Positions 53,429-63,537 are shown, counted from the stretch's first letter. The stretch is 64,000 nucleotides of DNA from Sporosarcina sp. JAI121 (GCF_013408665.1 NZ_JACCCL010000001.1:821136-885135); one strand, 5' to 3'. Made by a program: numbers and translations. Notes: generated by a model from the sequence alone, not told the origin.

Positions 53429-54481
53429 TTGACTACTGCATTTGATGAGAAACAGACAATTGGTTTGCTGAAAAAGCTTGTGGAGACGCCTAGTCCATCC
53501 GGTTATACCGAAAAAGTGATGAAACTGATTGCGGAGGAACTTGACGACATCGCTGTCCCATACAAAAAGACCAACAAAGGTGCAATCATCGCAACAATTG
53601 AAGGCACAGATACAGCGCGCCACCGATTACTCACTGCACATACCGATACGCTCGGAGCAATGGTGAAAGAAATTAAAAGCGATGGTCGTCTGAAGTTGGA
53701 TATGATCGGCGGTTTCAGATGGAATGCGGTTGAAGGGGAATACTGCCTAATCCATACGGCATCTGGGAAAGAGGTACGCGGAACAATTTTGATGCACCAA
53801 ACATCGGTCCATGTTTATAAAAATGCCGGGACAGCAGAGCGCAGTGCAGCTAACATTGAGGTGCGCATTGACGAAAAAGTGACTGATGCGAAAGGAACAC
53901 GGGCACTGGGTATCGAAGTGGGCGATTTCGTGTCATTCGATCCGCGTTTTGAAGTGACGGACAACGGTTTCATCAAGTCGCGTCATCTAGATGATAAAGC
54001 GAGTACAGCGTTATTGCTTGGACTGATCCGTTCATTAAAGGATGGAAAAGTTGAACTCCCGCATACGACACATTTCTATATTTCGAACAATGAAGAAATC
54101 GGTTATGGCGGTAATTCCAATATTCCAGAGGAGACAGTTGAATACATCGCGGTCGATATGGGAGCGATAGGGGACGGACAAACTTCGGACGAATATACGG
54201 TTTCGATTTGTGCGAAAGATTCGAGCGGTCCCTATCATTATGCGCTGACACAACAGTTGACGGGCCTTTGTAAAGAAGGAAACATTCCGTTTAAACTTGA
54301 TATTTATCCGTTTTATGGGTCGGACGCGTCTGCCGCAATCCGTGCAGGATTTGACGTGAAGCATGCATTATTCGGTCCCGGGATTGAATCGTCACATGCA
54401 TTGGAACGGACACATACAGATTCACTGAAAGCGTCTGCCCAGTTGCTTCGCGCATACGTTGTTTCTGCCATGATGGAATAA
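53429..54481 (+). CDS. M42-family metallo-aminopeptidase
   Basis: A 350-residue dinuclear zinc peptidase of the M42 family (FrvX/YsdC/YhfE-like). Metal and catalytic residues lie in TAHTDTLGAMV, RHLDDKAS and NNEEIGYGG, and the last ligand His in GIESSHALERTH. TTG 53429 follows AAAGGAGAA. It trims peptides in the cytoplasm. murE follows 10 bp downstream. Confidence 0.9.
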   Translation: MTTAFDEKQTIGLLKKLVETPSPSGYTEKVMKLIAEELDDIAVPYKKTNKGAIIATIEGTDTARHRLLTAHTDTLGAMVKEIKSDGRLKLDMIGGFRWNAVEGEYCLIHTASGKEVRGTILMHQTSVHVYKNAGTAERSAANIEVRIDEKVTDAKGTRALGIEVGDFVSFDPRFEVTDNGFIKSRHLDDKASTALLLGLIRSLKDGKVELPHTTHFYISNNEEIGYGGNSNIPEETVEYIAVDMGAIGDGQTSDEYTVSICAKDSSGPYHYALTQQLTGLCKEGNIPFKLDIYPFYGSDASAAIRAGFDVKHALFGPGIESSHALERTHTDSLKASAQLLRAYVVSAMME

Positions 54482-54491
54482 GAGGGGGATA

Positions 54492-55985
54492 ATGATGGAT
54501 ACAGAAAAGTTATTTTCAATTTTGCCTGTTAAACAGGTGACAGGAACACTTCCGCCGACTGTGACGGATATCGCGGTTGATTCGCGCGCGGTGAACGCAG
54601 GAGGGGTATTCGTCTGCATCGAAGGATTCACGGTGGATGGCCATAAATTCGTAGAGAAAGCTGTGGATAACGGGGCGAGGGTAATCGTCGCTTCAAAGCC
54701 GGTTGATGTTGACCTGGGTAAGGTCGCGGTCGTGATGGTTGAAAATACGTCGAGGGCAATCAGTTTATTGGCACCGCGGTTTTATAATTATCCGTCCAAG
54801 CGGATGACGATGGTCGGTGTGACGGGTACGAACGGAAAGACAAGCGTCAGCGGTATCCTGCAAGCGGTACTCCAGGAGGCAGGGGAAAGGTCCGCTGTAA
54901 CGGGAACGATCGGTTTTGATTTGGATGGAACTCTTTACGAAACCGAGAATACGACGGCGGATGTATTGACGACACAAGGGATGATCGCCCGTGCGGCGGA
55001 AGAAGGGTGCGCAACGATGACGATGGAAGTTTCATCACATGGTCTCGTTGAAGGTCGCCTTGCCGGAACGGAATTCGATATCGCCATCTTCACAAACTTA
55101 ACGCATGATCATCTCGATTACCATGGGACGATGGACAATTATGGCCAGGCGAAAGGACTGTTGTTTTCACAGCTTGGACAAGACTTGGAAAAGCGTAAAT
55201 TTGCCGTTGTCAATGCAGACGATGAATGGAGCAACAAGCTGCTGGAAATGACTTCTTATCCAGTTCTGACATACGGTATCCGAAATGAAGCGGTCTTTCG
55301 TGGATCTGCTATTGAGCTACGGGCGAACGGGACGACGTTCACGCTTACCGCTCCCGGTGGGGATTTCCGTGTCGCCATGAATTTAATCGGCGAATTCAGC
55401 GTCTATAATGCGCTCGCTGTCATCGCTGCTTTATATGCGAAAGGGATGGCAATAGAGGATATCATCAACCATCTCGGTAAAATTTCATCCGTCAAAGGCA
55501 GAATGGAACAAGTGCCGACTGAATTGCCGATTACAATCTATGTTGATTATGCCCATTCACCGGATGCAATCGAAAAAGCGATTGATGCAGTCCTTCCCTA
55601 TAAAAAGGAAGGGACTCGTCTGATTTTCGTCATCGGTACCGGCGGAAACCGTGATCGGATAAAACGTCCGATTATGGCCGAGAAAGCATCCGTCGCCGAT
55701 TACGTCGTCTTAACGACGGATGACCCTCGGGACGAGCCGTATGAGTCGATACTGGCGGAATTGGAAGCTGGCATGAAGCATGATCAATATGCATGCATCG
55801 GCGACCGCCAAGATGCGGTCCGTCATGCAATATCGGTCGCAAACCGCGATGACATCATCATATTTGCCGGTAAAGGCCATGAAGATTACCAAATTATCGG
55901 ATCTGTAAAATATCCGCACTCGGATGCAGACATTGCACTGGAAGAAGCCGAAAAGAAATTCGGTTCTGGCGTAGTTGAAAAATAA
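54492..55985 (+). CDS. murE: UDP-MurNAc-tripeptide synthetase MurE (L-Lys or DAP ligase)
   Basis: A 497-residue Mur ligase adding the third amino acid to UDP-MurNAc-L-Ala-D-Glu. The ATP loop is GVTGTNGKTSV near residue 107, substrate stretches TFTNLTHDHLDYHGT-like and YVDYAHSPDAIEKA follow. The specificity motif reads DDPR, mixing the DNPR type for meso-DAP with the D(D/N)P(N/A) type for L-Lys. It lies outside the division-cell-wall cluster and beside prfC, as I recall for Staphylococcus aureus, whose MurE adds L-Lys. The ligand cannot be settled from sequence. Confidence 0.9.
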   Translation: MMDTEKLFSILPVKQVTGTLPPTVTDIAVDSRAVNAGGVFVCIEGFTVDGHKFVEKAVDNGARVIVASKPVDVDLGKVAVVMVENTSRAISLLAPRFYNYPSKRMTMVGVTGTNGKTSVSGILQAVLQEAGERSAVTGTIGFDLDGTLYETENTTADVLTTQGMIARAAEEGCATMTMEVSSHGLVEGRLAGTEFDIAIFTNLTHDHLDYHGTMDNYGQAKGLLFSQLGQDLEKRKFAVVNADDEWSNKLLEMTSYPVLTYGIRNEAVFRGSAIELRANGTTFTLTAPGGDFRVAMNLIGEFSVYNALAVIAALYAKGMAIEDIINHLGKISSVKGRMEQVPTELPITIYVDYAHSPDAIEKAIDAVLPYKKEGTRLIFVIGTGGNRDRIKRPIMAEKASVADYVVLTTDDPRDEPYESILAELEAGMKHDQYACIGDRQDAVRHAISVANRDDIIIFAGKGHEDYQIIGSVKYPHSDADIALEEAEKKFGSGVVEK

Positions 55986-55990
55986 ATAGA

Positions 55991-56027
55991 GAAGGGCTGT
56001 CCTGATTCCGGGATAGCCCTTTTAGTT
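55991..56027 (+). terminator. Terminator after murE
   Basis: AAGGGCTGTCC pairs with GGGATAGCCCTT, then TTAG. Confidence 0.8.
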
Positions 56028-56062
56028 ACTTGATAAAAATAAGATGGAGAGGCTTATCGTCA

Positions 56063-56184
56063 TGCGTCTGTCGTAGAGTTTCTTGAATCCGTCGTACAGT
56101 ACTGCGTCTGTCGTATAGTTTTCGGATTCCGTCGTACAGTAAGCGCCGGCTATCGTATAGTTTTCGGATTCCGTCGTACAGTAT
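56063..56184. repeat. Three 40-bp tandem repeats (six phased 9-mers)
   Basis: Three near-identical units (56063-56102, 56103-56142, 56143-56184). Each has two copies of a TCGTANAGT core, giving cores at 56071, 56092, 56111, 56132, 56153 and 56174. Spacings are 21, 19, 21, 21 and 21 bp, i.e. about two helical turns, so every core faces the same side of the DNA. Within each unit TCGTATAGT-type and TCGTACAGT-type cores alternate. No coding frame spans it, and there are no spacers as in CRISPR. Confidence 0.85.
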
Positions 56185-56278
56185 CGTCTTCGCTTCGCAT
56201 GTTCCGAGAAAAAAATGTTGAAATCATCCTCTATTGTGTCTATGCTAAGAAAAGCAGAACAGAAGGAGACAATATATA

Positions 56279-57853
56279 ATGGACAAACCTATACAGGAAG
56301 AAATTGCATCGCGCCGTACGTTTGCAATCATTTCACACCCGGATGCCGGTAAAACGACAATTACAGAAAAACTACTTTATTTCGGCGGCGCAATCCGTGA
56401 TGCCGGAACAGTAAAAGGGAAGAAGACAGGGAAATTCGCTACTTCGGACTGGATGGAAATCGAGAAGCAGCGCGGAATTTCGGTTACATCATCTGTCATG
56501 CAATTCGATTATGATGGCAAGCGTGTCAATATCCTTGATACACCCGGACACGAAGACTTCAGTGAAGACACATACCGTACACTGATGGCGGTTGACGCGG
56601 CGGTGATGATGGTAGACTCCGCAAAAGGTATCGAGCCACAGACGATCAAATTATTCAAAGTTTGCCGCATGCGCGGGATTCCGATTTTCACATTTATCAA
56701 TAAAATGGACCGTCAAGGGAAAGAACCACTTGAACTGATGGAGGAATTGGAAGAAGTGCTGGGCATCCAGTCCTACGCAATGAACTGGCCAATCGGGATG
56801 GGTAAGGAGTTCCTTGGTATTTATGATCGGTTTAATAACCGCATTGAACAGGTTCGTGTCGAAGATGACAAACGTTTCCTTGCGTTAAACGAAGACGGCG
56901 GACTTGCGGAAACACACCCGATGATGGAAACATCGTATTATAAGCAGGCACTTGATGACGTTCTTCTATTAAATGAAGCAGGCAACGATTTCGATGAAGC
57001 GAAGATTGCAATCGGCGAATTGACGCCTGTATTTTTCGGCAGTGCATTGACAAATTTCGGCGTCCAGACATTTTTGGAAACGTTTTTACAGTTTTCTCCG
57101 CCTCCGCAACCTCGAATAACTAAAGATAAAACGGAAATTGATCCGTTTTCTGAAGAGTTTTCCGGGTTCATTTTCAAAATCCAGGCGAATATGAATCCGA
57201 TGCACCGCGATCGTATTGCTTTCGTACGGATCGTATCGGGAAGTTTTGAACGCGGGATGACGGTTACGGTACCGCGTATTTCTAGAACGTTCAAATTGAC
57301 ACAGACAACCCAGTTTCTGGCGGATGACCGAGAAATAGTGGATGAGGCAGTTGCTGGTGATATCATCGGTCTGCATGACACTGGGAACTATCAGATCGGG
57401 GATACGGTAATCGGTGGTAAATCGAATTTCCAATTCGATGCGCTGCCTCAGTTTACACCGGAACTTTTCGTTCGGGTAACCGCGAAAAACGTAATGAAGT
57501 CGAAGCATTTCCATAAAGGTATTTTGCAGTTGGTTCAAGAAGGGGCCATTCAATATTACCGGACTCTCCACACTGAGGATGTGCTTCTTGGTGCGGTTGG
57601 CCAGCTTCAATTCGAAGTGTTCGAGCATCGGATGAAGAATGAATACAACGTAGAGGTGCGTATGGAACACGCTGGTTCAAAAGTTGCACGCTGGATTGAA
57701 AATGAAAGCGACGTCAAAGAATCGATGGCGGGACAGCGAGCGATGCTCGTAAAAGATCGCCACGATAAACTTGTATTCCTATTTGAAAATGACTTCGCGA
57801 TGCGATGGTTCCAAGACAAGTATCCTGATATTCGTTTGTATAGTCTTTTATAA
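56279..57853 (+). CDS. prfC: Peptide chain release factor 3
   Basis: A 524-residue translational GTPase that removes RF1/RF2 from ribosomes after termination. G1 is [12 protein letters not shown]3 [15 protein letters not shown]4 NKMDR. Domains II and III follow, with the RF3 C-terminal region. GAAGGAGA precedes ATG 56279. The tandem repeat array lies in the 290-bp gap upstream. Confidence 0.95.
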   Translation: MDKPIQEEIASRRTFAIISHPDAGKTTITEKLLYFGGAIRDAGTVKGKKTGKFATSDWMEIEKQRGISVTSSVMQFDYDGKRVNILDTPGHEDFSEDTYRTLMAVDAAVMMVDSAKGIEPQTIKLFKVCRMRGIPIFTFINKMDRQGKEPLELMEELEEVLGIQSYAMNWPIGMGKEFLGIYDRFNNRIEQVRVEDDKRFLALNEDGGLAETHPMMETSYYKQALDDVLLLNEAGNDFDEAKIAIGELTPVFFGSALTNFGVQTFLETFLQFSPPPQPRITKDKTEIDPFSEEFSGFIFKIQANMNPMHRDRIAFVRIVSGSFERGMTVTVPRISRTFKLTQTTQFLADDREIVDEAVAGDIIGLHDTGNYQIGDTVIGGKSNFQFDALPQFTPELFVRVTAKNVMKSKHFHKGILQLVQEGAIQYYRTLHTEDVLLGAVGQLQFEVFEHRMKNEYNVEVRMEHAGSKVARWIENESDVKESMAGQRAMLVKDRHDKLVFLFENDFAMRWFQDKYPDIRLYSLL

Positions 57854-57856
57854 TTC

Positions 57857-57900
57857 CGAAACCCGGCAAGACGGTCTTCCGTTTTTCCGGGTTTTCTTGT
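57857..57900 (+). terminator. Terminator after prfC
   Basis: AAACCCGG pairs with CCGGGTTTT, enclosing a second small stem (AAGACGG with CCGTTTT), then a T-rich tail. Confidence 0.8.
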
Positions 57901-57995
57901 CATTATACAGGAGAAAAGTAGCTCCCATTTGAAGTAGCCCTCATTATTCAATATGATTAATGTAATGAATTTATTGGAAAGAAAGGAAAGTGTAA

Positions 57996-60900
57996 ATGAA
58001 AATCAGTGACTTTTCTATAAGAAGACCCATATTTACAATTGTTACGATGTTTCTTGTCATCATTCTTGGAGCAGTGTCCTTTTTTCGTATACCGGTAACA
58101 CTGATTCCTGAGTTGAATCCTCCCATTGCAGTTGTTGCGACTAGTTATCCAGGGGCTTCCCCTGTTGAGGTGAACGAGAAGATAACTAAACCGCTCGAAG
58201 CGAGTCTATCAACTTCCCCGGGATTGAAATCGATGCAATCCACGTCGCGGGAAGGAACCAACTTCATCCTGCTCATGTTCGACTGGTCGACGAAAATTGA
58301 CGAAGTCCAGCTTGATGTCATGCAGCGGGTCGATTCAGTGCCGGTCCCGGACGGCGCGAGTAAGCCTAGATTCATGAAATTCGACCCTTCTCAGTTCCCG
58401 GTTATCCAAACGTCGTTGCGCGCAACGGCGAAAGACACCGATGTGCGGAAAATTGCTGAACAGTTGGAAACGGAACTAAGACGTACAAAAGGGGTGGCCA
58501 GTGTCTCCATTTCAGGCCAGCTGGTGGAAGAAGTACAGGTCATATTGGATCAGAACAAACTTGTTGCGAATGGCCTTGAACAGGCAAACATCGTTCAAGG
58601 TCTACAAGCGAACAATGTATCGATGCCGGGTGAACCGATTCAAACCAATGGCGGTAAACAACTTACAACCCGTATTGTCAGTACGTTGACAACGATATCC
58701 GATATCCGAGGGATTGCGGTTGGTGTAAATCCGCTGACAGGACAAAAGGTGCAAATCGGCGATGTGGCGGACGTAGCTCTTCTTGAAGCCGATACAGGCA
58801 TGGAAACGCGTGCAAATGATCAGCAGGCCGTCCTTTTGTCCGTGTTGCAAGAGTCCGGCGCAAATACGGCGGATGTTTCAACTGCATTTAAAAAGTCGCT
58901 TGAAAACTTACTTAAAAAAGACGAGTTTAAAGGTGTAGAATCGGATATTCTATTCGACCAGGGCGATTATGTAAAACTCGCCATTGGGAATATTGGACAG
59001 TCGCTTATTTTGGGCGGTATTTTTGCAATGCTCGTCCTGTTCTTGTTCCTTCGAGGAATAAAAAGCCCGATCATTATCGGGATTGCTATCCCATACTCAG
59101 TAATTGTCACATTCGTACTCATGTATTTTGCGGATTTCTCACTGAATATAATGACGCTGGGTGCGCTTGCACTTGGTATAGGAATGCTGGTCGATAATGC
59201 GATTGTTGTTATCGAGAATATTGAACGGCACCTGTCTATGGGCAAAGCGCCAAAGCAGGCGGCATCTGAGGGGACGAATGAAATTGGCGGCGCTATTACA
59301 GCGTCGACATTAACGACGCTAGCTGTCTTTGTACCAGTCATTTTCATCAGTGGATTGATCGGGCAGATATTTACTGAATTTGCCTTGACAATCTCCTTCA
59401 GTTTATTCGCATCGCTTGTCGTTGCTTTAACAGTTGTGCCGATGATGGCTAGCCGCATGCTAAGGAAACCTACTAAAAACGTCGAAGCACGGAGACGCCG
59501 TTCGAAAAAACTGAACAACTTTGAAAGATCGGTGAAATGGTCGCTGAAACACCGTTTTATCGTTCTTGCTTTTACTGTGGCGGCACTGGTACTCAGCAGT
59601 TTTGCCTTATTCAAAGTCGGTACGGAATTCCTGCCTGCCACCGACGAAGGATTTTTCAGCATTTCGGTGAAATTACCGAATGGATCTTCTGCAACTGCAA
59701 CAGATGAAGTGGTAAAAAGAATTGAATCACGGCTGAAAGATGAAAAAGATGTGGAAGTATACGTAAGCCTAGTTGGTGGGACGCAGGAGAATATGGCGCA
59801 AGGTTCTTCCAGGGCCAACGTTGCGGAAATGTATGTAAAACTTACACCTCTTGCAGATCGGGATCGTTCCGTCTTCGAATTCGTCGATGATGTTCAGCCA
59901 AAAATAGTGAAGGCAATCGGCGATGACGCTGAGGTCGGCTTCGTGATGCAGACCGCGGCGGGCTCTAGTCCGAATACGTTGTCATTTTCGTTGAAAGATA
60001 CTGATGAAGAACGTCTCAATGAAGCGGTTACCAAATTGAACAGTAAGCTTGCGGGGCTTGATTCGGTAACGGAAGTGACGAATAATCTCCAAGACACCGT
60101 CCAAGAAATACAAATCGAAGTGGACCGTGAGAAAGCGGCCGCAAATGGATTGGCGCCCTATCAGATTGCGCAGACGGTCAATAACGTCACCAGAGGTTCA
60201 CTGGCCACACAAATTATCGGGAAACATGATGACGTGTTCGGAGTCTATGTAAAATACGATAAGAAATTCCGCAACAGTATGGATAGGCTGAAAAATTTGA
60301 AACTGCGCACTCCTGCAGGCAATTTTATATCCCTAAGGGAAGTTGCGAAAATTGATATTGCCGAAGGGCCGGTTTCCATCCAGCGTGTCGATCAGGCACA
60401 CTCGGTTACTTTCAATTTGAAATATGAATCGACGCAGTCGCTTGGGAAGATGACAACGAAAGTGAATGACGTCATGGACGGGCTCAACTTACCGGAAGAA
60501 ATTGAACTTACATTCGGCGGTGACAGGGAATTATTCGAAAGTGCTATCAATGACATGATCATGGCGGTATTGCTGGCTGTCGTGCTTGTTTATATTGTCA
60601 TGGCGGCGCAGTTTGAGTCATTCAAATATCCATTTGTTATCATGTTCTCCGTGCCGTTGATGGTCATTGGAGTTGCGTTGGGACTATTCCTGACAAAGAC
60701 ACCGATCAGCGTTACGGCGGTAATCGGGATTCTAGTGCTTGTGGGGATAGTCGTCAACAATGGGATTGTCCTCGTTGATTACATCAATCAGCGAAAAGAA
60801 GCGGGTATGGATTCTTATGATGCGATTATCGCCTCCGTTAGGGACCGGGTGCGTCCGATACTGATGACAGCGCTGACGACAATACTAGGGTTGTTGCCAC

Positions 60901-61061
60901 TGGCACTCGGTATCGGTGAAGGGACTGAAATGAACCAGCCGATGGGAATTGCTGTGATCGGCGGATTACTAAGTTCGACATTGCTTACATTGTATATTGT
61001 ACCTATTATCTACAGTCTATTTGATCGACAAACGAGAAAGCGTGCGATCGCTAAGAAATGA
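57996..61061 (+). CDS. swrC: RND-family efflux pump, SwrC/AcrB-like
   Basis: A 1021-residue RND exporter with twelve membrane segments and two large extracytoplasmic loops (about 35-330 and 560-850). The TM4 proton-relay Asp is in GMLVDNAIVVIENIERH near residue 400. It resembles B. subtilis SwrC (YerP), which exports surfactin and resists lipopeptides. AAAGGAAAG precedes ATG 57996. No membrane-fusion protein gene is adjacent, which is normal for Firmicute RND pumps. Confidence 0.92.
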   Translation: MKISDFSIRRPIFTIVTMFLVIILGAVSFFRIPVTLIPELNPPIAVVATSYPGASPVEVNEKITKPLEASLSTSPGLKSMQSTSREGTNFILLMFDWSTKIDEVQLDVMQRVDSVPVPDGASKPRFMKFDPSQFPVIQTSLRATAKDTDVRKIAEQLETELRRTKGVASVSISGQLVEEVQVILDQNKLVANGLEQANIVQGLQANNVSMPGEPIQTNGGKQLTTRIVSTLTTISDIRGIAVGVNPLTGQKVQIGDVADVALLEADTGMETRANDQQAVLLSVLQESGANTADVSTAFKKSLENLLKKDEFKGVESDILFDQGDYVKLAIGNIGQSLILGGIFAMLVLFLFLRGIKSPIIIGIAIPYSVIVTFVLMYFADFSLNIMTLGALALGIGMLVDNAIVVIENIERHLSMGKAPKQAASEGTNEIGGAITASTLTTLAVFVPVIFISGLIGQIFTEFALTISFSLFASLVVALTVVPMMASRMLRKPTKNVEARRRRSKKLNNFERSVKWSLKHRFIVLAFTVAALVLSSFALFKVGTEFLPATDEGFFSISVKLPNGSSATATDEVVKRIESRLKDEKDVEVYVSLVGGTQENMAQGSSRANVAEMYVKLTPLADRDRSVFEFVDDVQPKIVKAIGDDAEVGFVMQTAAGSSPNTLSFSLKDTDEERLNEAVTKLNSKLAGLDSVTEVTNNLQDTVQEIQIEVDREKAAANGLAPYQIAQTVNNVTRGSLATQIIGKHDDVFGVYVKYDKKFRNSMDRLKNLKLRTPAGNFISLREVAKIDIAEGPVSIQRVDQAHSVTFNLKYESTQSLGKMTTKVNDVMDGLNLPEEIELTFGGDRELFESAINDMIMAVLLAVVLVYIVMAAQFESFKYPFVIMFSVPLMVIGVALGLFLTKTPISVTAVIGILVLVGIVVNNGIVLVDYINQRKEAGMDSYDAIIASVRDRVRPILMTALTTILGLLPLALGIGEGTEMNQPMGIAVIGGLLSSTLLTLYIVPIIYSLFDRQTRKRAIAKK

Positions 61062-61130
61062 CGAAAAGAACCGCCAGTCTTATCGCTTCGGGATTCTTAT
61101 GGGAGATTTAGAGCAAAAATATTGAATGGG

Positions 61131-61175
61131 AAAGGCGGTATTTCGTTCGAAATGGGACGAAATACCGCCTTTTTT
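61131..61175 (+). terminator. Terminator after the RND pump gene
   Basis: AAAGGCGGTATTTCGT pairs perfectly with ACGAAATACCGCCTTT around a 10-nt loop, then T residues. Confidence 0.95.
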
Positions 61176-61323
61176 ATATACAGATTTACATACAAGTTTA
61201 ATTACGTAAGCTTTTCACTAAATCCCTCGTCGAAGTGGCTCTTATTCCGGGATGTAAAGTAATCTGAATATTCTTCTATTCGATAATACTGGGTGCTATA
61301 CTAGTAAAATAAGGGGTGATTTC

Positions 61324-62412
61324 ATGAGAACTCATTTTTTTACCGGCTTTCCGGGATTTATTGCTTCGCAATTGATAACAGAATTAATTCGCGAGGGTGA
61401 GGTGGAAAAGATCTACACGGTGGTCCATCCCAGTCAAGCTGAACGTGCCCTTCAAAAAGCGGATATCATCAAGGATGAAATGAATACGGCAATCTCAATT
61501 GAAATACTTGTCGGTGATATTACTGAGGAGGGGCTTGGATTAAAACCTTCGGTGATTGAGGAATTACATCAGGAAACGCTCACGGTGTGGCATCTTGCTG
61601 CCATATATGATCTTGCGGTAAAGGCTGAAATCGCTTGGAACGTCAATGTCGTAGGAACGAGACAGGTGAATGAATTTGTACAGAACCATCCTTCTATAGA
61701 ACGCTATATGTACTTCAGCACGGCTTACGTTGCTGGGAAAAGGGAAGGCAAATTACTCGAAACGGAGCTGATTCGGCCGCATTCGTTTAAAAATCATTAT
61801 GAAGAAACGAAGTTTGAAGCGGAACTGCTGGTAGAGAGGCTAAAGAATGAGGCACCTGTAACGATCATCCGTCCGGGAATCGTCCGGGGCCATTCCAAAA
61901 CAGGAGCAACTAGTAAATTTGACGGTCCATATTTTTTTATGAATATGATTGACAGGTTACGATGGATGCCCATTATTCCATACGTGGGGAAAACGGAAGC
62001 CCTCATTAACGTCGTGCCGATTGACTATATTATTGATGCAGCGGTGTATTTATCTCATCATGATGATGCGGCCGGCCAAACAATCCACCTAACGGACCCT
62101 TGCCCGCACCGGATCGAAGAAGTTTACCGTGCAATGGTCTTTGAATTGACGGGGAAAAAGCCAAAAGGAAGAGTGCCACGTCTTCTGGCTGAAAAAGGGC
62201 TCGCCTCCATCCGTATACAGCGCAGACTGGGCGTAGAAGCGGAAACGCTGGACTATATGATGTGGAATGCAACATTCGATACAGCGGTTGCGGAAAGGCT
62301 TCTTAAAGGCAGTGGGATAGATTGTGCTGATTTCCTTGAGTCAATTCCATCGATGACAGCGTATTATGAAAAGAATAAGAAAAACAATGATTATCATATA
62401 CAAATTGGTTGA
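61324..62412 (+). CDS. SDR-family NAD(P)-binding oxidoreductase
   Basis: A 362-residue extended short-chain dehydrogenase. The cofactor loop is FFTGFPGFIASQL (GxxGxxA type), and the catalytic Tyr-Lys pair is in NHYEETKFEAE near residue 157. The architecture recalls the NAD-binding-4/male-sterility-type domain linked to acyl reduction, but without the C-terminal partner domain. The substrate is unknown. A weak AAGGGGTG site precedes ATG 61324. Confidence 0.78.
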   Translation: MRTHFFTGFPGFIASQLITELIREGEVEKIYTVVHPSQAERALQKADIIKDEMNTAISIEILVGDITEEGLGLKPSVIEELHQETLTVWHLAAIYDLAVKAEIAWNVNVVGTRQVNEFVQNHPSIERYMYFSTAYVAGKREGKLLETELIRPHSFKNHYEETKFEAELLVERLKNEAPVTIIRPGIVRGHSKTGATSKFDGPYFFMNMIDRLRWMPIIPYVGKTEALINVVPIDYIIDAAVYLSHHDDAAGQTIHLTDPCPHRIEEVYRAMVFELTGKKPKGRVPRLLAEKGLASIRIQRRLGVEAETLDYMMWNATFDTAVAERLLKGSGIDCADFLESIPSMTAYYEKNKKNNDYHIQIG

Positions 62413-62487
62413 TTAAACATTTACATTTATGCTCAGAATGGTATAATGTAACTGAAAGCATCCAAACTTAATAACTTTTGACTTTAC

Positions 62488-62630
62488 GTCAAAGGGGAGT
62501 AGCTATAGGGAAACCTATTTCATAGTCGTCAATACATGGCTTTTGCCATCGGTTATGATAGCTGGATTTTGTAAAAAAATTCCGACTTAGCGAGACCTTT
62601 GCCTTTTATTAGGTGATGGTCTTTTTTATT
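62488..62630 (+). ncRNA. yybP-ykoY manganese riboswitch with terminator
   Basis: The leader begins with AAAGGGGAGTAGC and closes with CGAGACCTTTGCC, the two conserved blocks of the yybP-ykoY class, separated by about 90 nt holding two stems. An expression-platform hairpin follows: GACC with GGTC and a second CC/GG step, then TTTTTT (62593-62627). This class binds Mn2+ and turns on efflux genes; the downstream TerC family gene is a standard target. Confidence 0.9.
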
Positions 62631-62654
62631 CGTGAAAAATTGGGAGGAATAAAT

Positions 62655-63410
62655 GTGGAAGCAATACTATTGGAATATGCATGGGTACTTGTCGTACTCA
62701 TCGTACTGGAAGGACTGCTTGCAGCAGACAACGCAGTTGTCATGGCCGTAATGGTCAAGCACTTACCGAAGGAACAGCAGCGGAAGGCACTGTTCTACGG
62801 ATTGTTTGGAGCGTTTGTGTTCCGTTTTGCAGCATTGTTCATGATTACATTCCTCGTGAATATATGGCAAATTCAAGCACTTGGGGCTGCCTATCTACTG
62901 TTCATCTCCATTAAGAGCATTATTGATCAGCGAAAAGGCGAAGATTCACATCCGGATAGTAAAAAGCGCAAACAATCCGGTTTCTGGATGACCGTTTTTA
63001 AAGTTGAACTTGCGGATATCGCATTTGCGCTTGATTCAATGCTTGCAGCAGTCGCGCTAGCGGTGACGCTTCCTGAAATTGGCGACTTCCACATCGGTGG
63101 CATTAACGGAGGACAATTCACCGTCATGTTGTTAGGTGGTATCATCGGATTAATCATCATGCGATTTGCAGCACGTCAATTTGTTGGCTTGTTGGAAAAG
63201 TTCCCATCCTTGGAAACGGCAGCATTTCTTATCGTCGGCTGGGTAGGGGTCAAATTGCTTGTGCTTACCTTGGCACATCCACAATTACAGATTCTTGATC
63301 CTGAATTTCCACATTCGACCTTATGGCAAGCAATATTCTGGATTGTCCTTGTCGGAATTGCCCTTAACGGCTATTTGGTTGGCGTCAAGAACAGGAAAAA
63401 AAGAGTGTAA
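62655..63410 (+). CDS. TerC-family membrane protein, YkoY-like
   Basis: A 251-residue TerC protein with seven or more membrane segments. It has LEGLLAADNAVVMAVMV near the N-terminus and VELADIAFALDSMLAAVAL in the middle, the two acidic motifs typical of TerC. Such proteins export Mn2+ or help metalate exported enzymes. The start is GTG 62655 behind GGGAGGAA; the longer frame runs back into the riboswitch terminator and is not used. Regulated by Mn2+ through the riboswitch. Confidence 0.9.
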   Translation: MEAILLEYAWVLVVLIVLEGLLAADNAVVMAVMVKHLPKEQQRKALFYGLFGAFVFRFAALFMITFLVNIWQIQALGAAYLLFISIKSIIDQRKGEDSHPDSKKRKQSGFWMTVFKVELADIAFALDSMLAAVALAVTLPEIGDFHIGGINGGQFTVMLLGGIIGLIIMRFAARQFVGLLEKFPSLETAAFLIVGWVGVKLLVLTLAHPQLQILDPEFPHSTLWQAIFWIVLVGIALNGYLVGVKNRKKRV

Positions 63411-63416
63411 ATCACA

Positions 63417-63453
63417 AAACGGCCCTAGCACTGGAGGGCCGTTTTTGTTTTTT
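63417..63453 (+). terminator. Terminator after the terC gene
   Basis: AAACGGCCCT pairs with AGGGCCGTTT around an 8-nt loop, then T residues. Confidence 0.92.
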
Positions 63454-63537
63454 TATCAGTTCATCCTTTCATTTTTCAAGCAACTTCTCTAAAATAAGTA
63501 CAACGCCAAGTCATTGGTGAAAGGAACGGTGAAACGG

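Noticed and set aside
56063-56184. CRISPR-like repeat array
   Set aside because: Units abut with no unique spacers, there are only three, and no cas genes are near.
58967-59818. 283-codon reverse frame inside the RND pump gene
   Set aside because: Fully antisense to conserved membrane segments; Ser/Ala-rich composition is an artefact of the sense codons.
63454-63537. c-di-AMP (ydaO) riboswitch before the potassium transporter gene
   Set aside because: The gap of about 85 bp is too short and lacks the conserved core.
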